Source of the DNA: Plutella xylostella
Taxonomy: Eukaryota > Arthropoda > Insecta > Lepidoptera > Plutellidae
Assembly: GCF_932276165.1 (NCBI RefSeq)
Contig: NC_064009.1
Coordinates: 7,254,001 to 7,318,000 of the forward strand
DNA length: 64,000 bases
Direction: 5' to 3'
Shown: piece after piece, positions 56,178-64,000 of the stretch
Layout of the letters: the number at the start of each line of letters is the position of its first letter
Position numbering within the stretch: position 1 is the first letter of the stretch
Program-made: the position numbers and the translations under genes
The notes under the pieces: model-generated
The model's database searches: none
Told to the model about the DNA's origin: nothing
What the model saw: the letters and a program-made list of their open reading frames with translations, nothing else

Positions 56178-57211
56178 GGGGGTCACTCTCTGATCGAGAC
56201 GAACGAACGAACTATAACTGTCACGCAATCGGTACGCTTTGCACAACAACATAGAGTTGTGTTTAGCGATGCAGTTTTGTTTTAACGAAACATCGGAACG
56301 CTGCGCGATCCACGGCTCTGTCTCGTTGTATTAACCCGCCAGTGCTCGCGTCAAATTTCGTGACACAAACAGTCGCATGTGGGTCTTTTAGACCCGAAAG
56401 TAAATTGATCTATTTTCTCGAAAAAAAAAAGAAAATTTAGATATTATTGTACATCAAACGTAAGGTTAGTAATAAATCTATATTCAAATCAAAATTATTT
56501 ATGAATTTATGGATAAAAAAATATGTTTTGACAGTTTCAAAAGTACAATGCTTCATGTTCTTATTTATCTACATAGGAACATAAATGACAGCTTATTTTT
56601 ATTAATTTTATATTTACCAATAAAAAAAACTTAGTTTTATCTAAACTAATAACCATTCTTCTCAGTAACAAAAAAATAATTAACTTTTTATATAAAAAAA
56701 TAATCAACAATCAGCCTTCAAAGTTAACATAAATTTACATACAAAATTACTTCTTCCTTGTATTGATTAAGTATATAATTAGGTATTTTCTTCGGTATTT
56801 TCACATATTCGGATTACAATTAATGCATAAAAATGCAGTGTGATCTCTACAAAGATCGTCTAAAAGGTTACGTGACATTTCTGAAAAGAAAAAATAATAA
56901 AATAAAAAAAATATCAAAAAAATTATACTGACACAAAGCGTCGCTCATGGGTCGAAAAGACCCATACTCACTTTGAATATCCATCCTGCCCAAGTGCCGC
57001 GGGCAATCTGGTCGGGGTGGGGAGTGCGGCTAGCCTATATGGTTACTTAAAGGTACTAGGCACGCAAATTAGTAATATCAAATATTTTAAAAGTTATCGT
57101 GGTATAAATAGAGTGCTGGGTCTTTTCGACCCACGCGCGACTATCCGCGGGAGCGTGCCGATTGCGTGACGATTCTCGTTCGTGTGTTTGTCTATTTAGA
57201 GTGATCACCCT
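56178..57211. mobile_element. MITE of the GAACGAACGAA family, split by a piggyBac-like element
   Basis: The outer ends GGGGGTCACTCTCTGATCGA and TTTAGAGTGATCACCC match the MITEs at 752-872 and 58478-58685. The MITE's internal GTTGTATTAAGCGTGCC is split at TTAA by 56335-57151. Confidence 0.65.
56335..57151. mobile_element. piggyBac-like non-autonomous element
   Basis: It sits next to TTAA on the left and begins CCCGCCAGTGCTCGCG; it ends ACTATCCGCGGG. The palindrome GGGTCTTTT(A/C)GACCC occurs near both ends (56384 and 57119) and in the middle (56952, inverted). CCC...GGG ends at TTAA fit piggyBac. The right TTAA is lost (GGGAGCG), so the junction is altered. No transposase. Confidence 0.6.
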
Positions 57212-57359
57212 GAGTCTGGTGACCAGCGGGGTAGTGTGCTAGCGTACTGGAAAAGAGTCCCCAGGGCACTGACTTGGATACCATATTTTATACATAAGTG
57301 AGTCATAGGATTATTTGATAAATCGAATCGAAGGCGACTCGTGTTTTACAAAACACACA

Positions 57360-57936
57360 TTTTTAGGGTTCCGTAGCCAAAATGGCAAAAACGGAACCCT
57401 TATAGTTTCGTCATGTCCGTCTGTCCGTCTGTCCGTCTGTCCGTCTGTCACAGCCGATTTACTCGGAAACTATAAGTACTACAGTGATGAAATTTGATGG
57501 GAATATGTGTTGTATGAACCGCTACAAAAATATGACACTAAATAGTAAAAAAAAGAATTGGGGGTGGGGCCCCCCATACATGTAACTGAGGGATAAAATT
57601 TTTTTTTTCGATGTACATACCCGTGTGGGGTATCAATGGAAAGGTCTTTTAAAATGATATAAAGTTTTCTAAAAAACATTTTTCTTAAAGTGAACGGTTT
57701 TTGAGATATCAGCTCTCAAAGTCGTAAAAAGTATGTCCCCCCCCCTCTATTTTTATAACTACGGGGTATAAAATTCTAAAAAAAATAGAGGTGATGCATG
57801 CTAATTAACTCTTTCAACGATTTTTGGTTTGATCAAAGTATCTCTTATAGTTTTTGAGATAGGTTGATTTAACTGTAATTTTGCTGCTACGGAACCCTTT
57901 GTGCGCGAGCCCGACTCGCACTTGGCCGGTTTTTAT
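57360..57936 (+). repeat. AGGGTTCCGTAGCC-type repeat, copy 3
   Basis: Nearly identical to 2132-2695, with an extra AACTGTAATTTTGCTG before the final GCTACGGAACCC. Bordered by T-runs. Confidence 0.8.
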
Positions 57937-58477
57937 TTCTGTAAGATTGAAAAAAAGTAATCACAGGTAAAATTCGTGCACGATTGTAACCGATGATTTT
58001 TTATCACGGCACTCAGAAAATAGATAGGTAGGTACCTACATTACAACACGTTAAGTGAGTTTACAGGTAAGTAGATGAGGTACTGTCCGGTACTTCGGCC
58101 GTAATCCATAAATCCCTTGGTCACGGTATCACTACATACACGAGTAAAATGCTATTCGCAAATTCTTTTTTGGTGTGTTTATTTATCACATGAAGGTTCT
58201 TAATGGTGAAGAGAAGCTCGCAGCCAAAGGTAGTCCTCCAATAAAATTACCCTTCGTTATTTGCTCCCAAAAAGGTCGATTCAGCGGTTAACTGACAAAC
58301 ATACTTTCGAAGTGGTATGTATTATGTATTTGTATCGGCTAGCGTTAAGGTATATGGACTATGTTATATGTACAAATACTTATGTTGGGATCGCCTCGGG
58401 CCCTCACTGAAGGATCGAGGATAATGGCTGTTTACGTAATCTCTATGCACGAGTACTTAGATGCTAATAGCACAGGA
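57937..58477. other. Short gene-free stretch
   Basis: No gene or known repeat recognised. Confidence 0.35.
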
Positions 58478-58685
58478 GGGGGATCACTACGGAAATTGAA
58501 CGAACGAGAGCTGTCATTCAATCGGCACGAAAAATACAACAAGATAGAGCCGTGGTTGACGCATCGCCTTGAAGCTTAGTCAAAAAGAAACTGCTGAAAC
58601 CACGACTCTATTTCGTTGCATTAACATAATTGCGTGACAGCTCTCGTTCGTTCGTTCGTTTGTGCGATTTCTGTAGTGATCCCCC
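58478..58685. mobile_element. MITE of the GAACGAACGAA family
   Basis: GGGGGATCACTACGGAAATT and the inverse ATTTCTGTAGTGATCCCCC, with AACGAACGAGAGCTGTCA and TGACAGCTCTCGTTCGTT next to them. The centre forms a second stem (TAGAGCCGTGGTT with AACCACGACTCTA). Confidence 0.8.
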
Positions 58686-58978
58686 AGACACGGCCACCGT
58701 TCAATATTAATCTGTGTTGTATGTTTTCCATTAGTACGTAATTATAGTTGGCTGGATAGTTGTCGAGTGAGATGAAAGAGTGCAAAGTTATGTTTGTCTA
58801 TTTATCTGTTTGATTTGGATTGAGTTAAAATGTGTACAAGAACTCTTGTTTTTCGAATTTCATCCCTGTTTATAATAACTAAGTATAGTTAAAAACAGAC
58901 AGTTAAAAGCTCAATGCTACGAAGCGAGTATACAGCTACTCGCGAACTCATCGATTAACAGTCAGTAGACTAGCCCAG

Positions 58979-59359
58979 AAGCGTCCGTAGTCGAGCGGGC
59001 CTCAGTGATCGTAACTGATCGCTGAGGTTAAGCAACAACTGACACGGTCAGCCATTGGATGGGTGACCAATTTCAAGTGGTGCTTTTCTGGACGCTTCCG
59101 TGCTTCGGACGGCACGTTAAGCCGTGGGTCCCGGTTGCTGCTTCGGCAGCAGTCGTTAAGCCTAGTCAGAGGCCTTCGGGCGGCTTGAAAACATCTGACA
59201 GTCGGGTTGCCCACTTACCCGACAACTCTCTCAGCACAAGCTTGCTTGTGTTGGGGTCCACCAACCCGCACTTGGCCAGCGTGGTGGACTAGGCCTAAAC
59301 CCTTCCTTCATTGGAAGGAGACCCGTGCCCCAGCAGTGGGGACGTAATGGGTCGTGATG
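58979..59359 (+). mobile_element. Full-length 5S-rRNA-derived SINE (SINE3 type)
   Basis: The 59021-59068 segment GCTGAGGTTAAGCAACAACT...CATTGGATGGGTGACC closely follows insect 5S rRNA (GTTAAGCAAC and TTGGATGGGTGACC are the internal A and C boxes of its Pol III promoter). The body contains GGACGGCACGTTAAGCCGTG, and the tail AGGCCTAAACCCTTCCTTCA ends in GGGTCGTGATG. A perfect 12-bp duplication AGACTAGCCCAG flanks it (58967-58978 and 59360-59371), so it is a recent insertion. Confidence 0.9.
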
Positions 59360-59583
59360 AGACTAGCCCAGTGTCATCGAAGCTTAATTTATTGCATCGT
59401 ATCTTCGCATGTACGGGTCCATAGCACTGAACATGACTAGTGCTTTCGAGGGTTACTCTAGCTTGATAAAAAAGTAACTAACAAAATCAGGTACGTTTAT
59501 TACTATGAGAGGTAAGACTCCGGTTAAGGGTTACCGCAACAGCGCTTTGAAACTTCGTTTTCCGTAATCTAGAGTGACCTTAC

Positions 59584-59687
59584 CTGGTTCGAAGAAGGCG
59601 ACGATGGCGAGTTGACATGTCTGCGAAGAGCGTTGGCCGGAAGATATTCCAGGAAACTGTGTAACATTTATCTGTGCCTGTATCCGT
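59584..59687 (-). CDS. Candidate internal exon of an unidentified gene
   Basis: On the minus strand it is bounded by acceptor GCTGTCATCTACAG and strong donor CCAG|GTAAGGT. It is 104 bp with one uninterrupted frame that includes INVTQFPGISSGQRSSQTCQ and AIVAFFEP, with a possible N-glycosylation site (NVT). Splice phase 1 at both ends (one base left over on each side). No partner exons or family were recognised. Confidence 0.35.
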
Positions 59688-59854
59688 CTGTAGATGACAG
59701 CTAAAGTGCTAGCCCTGAGCACCGGCGGCGGCGCGGCGGCCAGCCTTCACCTTCACTTGAGCTTCAGCTCCATAAAACTGCCGCTAATACGAATGCATTA
59801 ATAGGTAGTAGTCATTGACTTATTACTAGCGCAAGGACAAACCCAACTGCTCTA

Positions 59855-59941
59855 GAAAATGACACCCTCGCATTGGCCCTAAAATCTCATAAATCTGTCA
59901 TAATTTGTATGAATTAGGGCCAGCGCGCGGGTGTCATTTTC
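59855..59941. mobile_element. Tiny palindromic MITE
   Basis: GAAAATGACACCCTCGCATT...GGCCCTAAAAT is mirrored as AATTAGGGCCAGCGCGCGGG and TGTCATTTTC; 87 bp in all. Confidence 0.7.
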
Positions 59942-61400
59942 ATTTGACAAAACGTTCTGACGGCCATATCCTTCCTTTTCAAATCAATGGTAGTAGTACT
60001 CATAAGTAGAAAGCTAAGACTTTATCTGTAATACGTACTTAGTAGAAAACTTTAATTAGCCATAACATGCAGCATTTGCTGAGCGTACCGCCTTTTTACT
60101 GTGTTCGCAGTGTATATTTTTTGTATATCCTTTGTCAATTTGTATCCAGGTGAGTTGTTTACACACAAGTCCATACTTTATTTAAGTATGTGCAGTGATT
60201 AAAAAATGTTATTTATTAATTAATTTTTAAAATTCTACATAATAATTATTTATTTAATACTTTATTGCACAAATTATGCAATGCAATAATTATGTTAAAA
60301 GAAGGCACGAAACTGACCTAAATATAATTAAAACGCTTCCGTTTTGAGGTGCGGGACCCTAAAAACAAATTCAGCGGACTGGTCCTTATTTCATTAGCAT
60401 AGATTTAATAATAAAAGTGTAGAATGTTATTTTCTTACCGCGCTGTTCCTCTCAGAATACTTGAGATAAATAAACTTTATAAAGTGAATACATAATAAAT
60501 TCCACAGTTTGTTCTTCTAGTTAGTGGACAGCTAACACGTTAATTCACTAAAGGTAAGGTAAGGCAAGGGTATTTATTATTTGCTTTATAAATTTACTGG
60601 TATTATGCTGGTATTATTATATTTTAGAGTTATGGTTTTAAGTTAAGACACTTATGAGATTAGACAAATGAACATTTTTTCAAACTGTTTGCATATCACG
60701 AAAAAACTGAACCATCCGCTTATCCTGATTATGTTTCATAAAAAATATGATATTTTTCACATTTTAACTTGTGCGTTTTACAAGGTACAATAAATTAATA
60801 ATGTAGGTATATATCTATTATGAAGCAGTCAGCTCCTGTACTTAATTCTAATTTATAATCCTGAAACTCGTCATTTATTTTTATGATTCTATCTCGATAT
60901 TTCAATTCGGAATCTCTAATGAAATGCTAAAATTTACAACCCTATAAAATCGATTTCTTATTTAGTATTATACCTTTCACCATCCTCATCATCAGCCTAT
61001 GTCAAACCACTGCAGGGTATAGGCCTCCTCCATGTTATGCCAAGTCGGTATGCTACACTCATCCAGTTTGGTCTAGTTATTCTCTTAATATCATCGGACC
61101 AACGGGTGGGGGTCTACCGATTGATCGTCGCCCCTCCCTTGGCCACCACTCCGACACTGCCTTGGTCCATCTGCCGTCTTCTCGCTAACATCATCGTTTT
61201 CGTTAATCATTTAGGGATCTTCTACTTGAGTAGAGGGTACACCCAAGTCCTCGTTGTTCTATATGTGTGTAATGATTTATACTTTCAGTCATACCTACAT
61301 AACCTAATTAATGTCTATTTTTTATCTGAAATACTAAATTGACAAGTGAAAATGTCAAGGTGGTATCTGAGGTAAGCTAAAATAATAGACTCTATAGATT
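59942..61400. other. Gene-free stretch with one dispersed repeat
   Basis: 60983-61180 (CATCATCAGCCTATGTCAAA...CACTGCAGGGTATAGGCCTC) resembles the 3' tail of a lepidopteran LINE or SINE. The rest is AT-rich and unassigned. Confidence 0.4.
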
Positions 61401-62761
61401 GGCAAGTTGCTTGGCGACCCTCCTTGCGGGGTGAAAGACGCGGAGGGGACGAGGTACCCAAGACGACAGCGGGTAGCGGGGAAGGGCAACGCGTGAAGTG
61501 CATGTCATTGTTACGGCAGTCTCGGCCGCGCAGCCGAGGCGGCCACATGTCTTATATAATCTGTCATAATTTGAGTTCGACCCACATGAGATCATTGATC
61601 CTGAGACCATTAGTCTTAGGATGAGTGTTGAGGCCTTTTTAATATTATCATTATATTATTATTAGGTATCTATAATTCGTCAACAAAATAACGTTAAAAA
61701 CAACAAATCGTATAATGTATCAATATAGGGGCTTCTTGTAGAACAGCGCACCGGATCAGTCATGCTACGCGGCTAAAGGTTGGTACTGCGCAGTCAGATA
61801 CGAAAAAGTAAACAACAAAGACGAAGAGTCCATATGACAGTGCGTCAGTTGTCAGTTCTTGTAACTAGGAAAGCAACCAAAATTTATGTGATTTAATGAA
61901 AGTAATTAATGAGCAAAACACAGAGAAAAATTACAAAATTGATGAAATTTTGAAAGGAAATGGTCATATCGTGCTTCGCCTACCCCCATACCACCTGGAA
62001 TTAAATCCTATTGAACTTGTGTGGCAGTACGTGAAAGGCGAGCTCGCAAGAACGTCGATTGACTCTAACTTAGATAAAGAGATAAAAGACTAAATCTATT
62101 TAATTTTATTTAACTTTGTTGTGCAAGACGCCCTTAGAGTTGCTTTTCTCTAATTATTCGCCTGAAAAGTGGAGAAATTGTGACGACCATGTCATAAAAA
62201 ATTAAGACGAATATTATAAATCTGATAGAGTATTTGACGATGTATTGGACAGGTATGTTATGGTTTATTTATAATTTAATGTAAATTAAACATAAAATAT
62301 TATAGGTGTACACTGAACTAATATGACTGGCGTACTCTAGTAGAGTATTTCAAAGTAGGTATAATGTTTTTTGGTTTTTGTCTTAGATTTATAATTGAAG
62401 TTAATGAAAACGATGATGAAGATTAGGATGACGACGACAATGAACAAGTTCAAACAGAGAGTGAACATGAAAGTGACATGGAAATTGATTTATAAAATAA
62501 AACACTCTTACATAAATAAATTCAAATTGGTAGATATTCTGAAGGTAAACATCCAAATTTTAATGCTGTCAAACTATAAATTTTAAGCTAAATATGACAT
62601 TTACGGGAACACTCATAGAATAAAATTTTTCTTACGTCAGAAATAGTTACAAGCTATCGCGAGATTAATCCGGGCACACTTTTCTACGTGTGTAGCATGT
62701 CGTGCTACCTCGCCCCCGCCACTTCTTACACCCCGCAAGGAGGGTCGCCAAGTAACTTGCC
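61401..62761 (+). mobile_element. IS630/Tc1-mariner-like element, internally deleted, copy 2
   Basis: The ends GGCAAGTTGCTTGGCGACCC and GGGTCGCCAAGTAACTTGCC match the element at 41802-43056 in the opposite orientation. Compared with that copy it carries about 45 extra bases at 62092-62138 and roughly 80 extra near 62304-62375. Confidence 0.85.
61896..62495 (+). pseudogene. C-terminal fragment of an IS630-like DDE transposase, copy 2
   Basis: Contains LRLPPYHLELNPIELVW (PYHPEL changed to PYHLEL relative to copy 1). A small insertion after KEIKD adds an early stop at 62091-62093. The TAA in the same place as in copy 1 (GTCATAAAAAATTAAGACG) is also present, and the acidic tail ends at 62495. 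Confidence 0.8.
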
Positions 62762-63700
62762 ACATTATAGGTTTACAACTAACAGCAATGGTCGTTAATC
62801 ATGATAGTGCGGAATCGTAAACGACATAGTATAAGGCCTCTACAAAGTACTAACCTGTGAAAAATAAAACCAACTATAAACCCCATTGAAAATAAAACAA
62901 ACTATAAACCCCATTGAAAATAAAACACCGGTAATACTTACTTTAACGGCCTTTGGAAAATTTACCGACTGTTAACTTAATATTGTTTTAACTTACCTTA
63001 AAGACGCTCTGTAGGGATGCCTCACAAGCACTAAAAGTGAAAATAATAGCCTTTATAGAACTAGGAGTGGAATGAACTGTTGCCTTGCAGAGTTCAATAT
63101 TTCGTCACCTCGAGATTGTTTCAGATGCCGATTTAGTTTAGGTATGATAACATTGATTTTTATGTGTAACTGCGTAGACTGCATTTTGCAGTTATCTCTT
63201 AAGGTAACATTATTGAAACTGCTAGCTAGAAAAATATGTTAGCGGAAAAGTTAAACAATTTTAACGTTTGCTGTACTTATTGTGTTTTATTTTGTAGAGC
63301 GTAGATAAAACTTTTCAGCTAACGCACTCTGTTTCTTGAGTGTGATAAAATCTAGCTGCAACTGTCAGTCGCCACCTTTAAAAATATGTACTTGAGTGGT
63401 TACTCACCTGTAGAAAGATTCTAAACGTTTTATAAAAAGCGGGGGGTGTATTTTTGTTCCCATGTTATCTTGATGTTGATTTCACTTTTGTGCTCGTTTC
63501 TTATGAAAAAAGATCAGCTGATTATGTGCCTATTGTGTGGCGGGGTATTCAGGGGCTGGTCGCTGAATGCCAACATTATCCGGATCAGAATGTTCAGACA
63601 TGCGCTATCCGTAAATTAAATCTTCTCAGCGTATTCGGTTTATTTTGTTAACATTATTTTATTATTTCACTCCAATAGTAGGCAGGTAAGTAGGTATAAG
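62762..63700. other. Gene-free stretch
   Basis: Contains a short tandem (ACTATAAACCCCATTGAAAA, two units at about 62871-62925). A 65-codon frame at 63454-63651 has no motif or splice support. Confidence 0.35.
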
Positions 63701-63893
63701 TACAGTGCTCCAAAATTGATAATGCGCATAGAAATCTTTGACAGATCGGTTGTTTTCGATTATGTGACACATGATATTGACTCCTATTTCTTTCGAACAA
63801 GGTGCAAAATGCAAGTGTTTTTTTAAGGCTCTTACGATTTAATGATTCGGTTGTGAAGATCTGCATGTGCATTATTAATTTTGGACAAGTGTA
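63701..63893. mobile_element. MITE with TACAGTGCTCCAAAATTG ends
   Basis: TACAGTGCTCCAAAATTGAT...AATGCGCAT is mirrored by ATGTGCATTATTAATTTTGG...ACAAGTGTA, over about 29 bp of imperfect inverted ends at TA. Tc1/mariner-like ends are an inference. Confidence 0.65.
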
Positions 63894-64000
63894 CATGTAT
63901 AAAGATTTCTTAAACTTACTCGGGCAATAACTGAAAAATTCCAGCCGACAGTTAAATCTTGGGTTTCCAAATTTTTCGAAATTTCCACTGCAATAGAAGA

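Noticed and set aside
59021..59068. 5S rRNA gene
   Set aside because: Only about 50 bases follow 5S rRNA, and they continue into SINE body sequence with flanking target duplications; a real 5S gene would be about 120 bases.

Overview
The window looks like intergenic and intronic DNA from a moth or butterfly (Lepidoptera). It is AT-rich, gene-poor and packed with repeats I recognise as lepidopteran: tRNA-derived SINEs ending in GAATAGAATA, an abundant repeat starting AGGGTTCCGTAGCC, RTE-type LINE tails ending in YVQQW, a Lep1-like Helitron, and a Ty3/gypsy element with 80-bp LTRs like Bombyx mag. No database search was possible, so family names rest on motifs and memory.

Two host-type spliced genes can be assembled. 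(1) On the minus strand, three exons at 30598-30494, 27606-27549 and 6877-6741 join in phase into a predicted 99-residue secreted cysteine-rich protein. Its 20.7-kb second intron holds the largest mobile-element nest of the window. (2) On the plus strand, eleven coding exons between 32996 and 40518 join into an uninterrupted 974-codon THAP-domain protein of the P-element/THAP9 transposase family. Its zinc-binding C2CH residues and D, D, DxxE candidate catalytic residues are all present. Its introns carry SINEs, MITEs and an RTE fragment.

The nest (8996-24656) has three layers. An element with long, nearly identical terminal direct repeats (about 1.5-1.9 kb) and a roughly 7-kb interior without recognisable genes was hit in its left repeat by a 5S-rRNA-derived SINE. 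That SINE was hit in turn by a 4772-bp mag-like retrotransposon with perfect 80-bp LTRs and 5-bp target duplications. The right-hand long repeat still holds the empty SINE site.

Elsewhere: two large fold-back elements beginning CAGGGTGNCCCAAA (25339-27016 and 46163-48389); two opposed copies of an IS630/Tc1-mariner-like element with transposase remnants (41802-43056 and 61401-62761); a pogo-like 5' end next to a 2.27-kb element with 28-bp inverted ends that encodes only a THAP domain (43403-46145); a piggyBac-like element inside a MITE (56178-57211); a full-length 5S-SINE with 12-bp target duplications (58979-59359); and many MITEs and LINE tails. Right of about 48.4 kb I see only weak candidate exons (48890-48983 and 59584-59687, minus strand).
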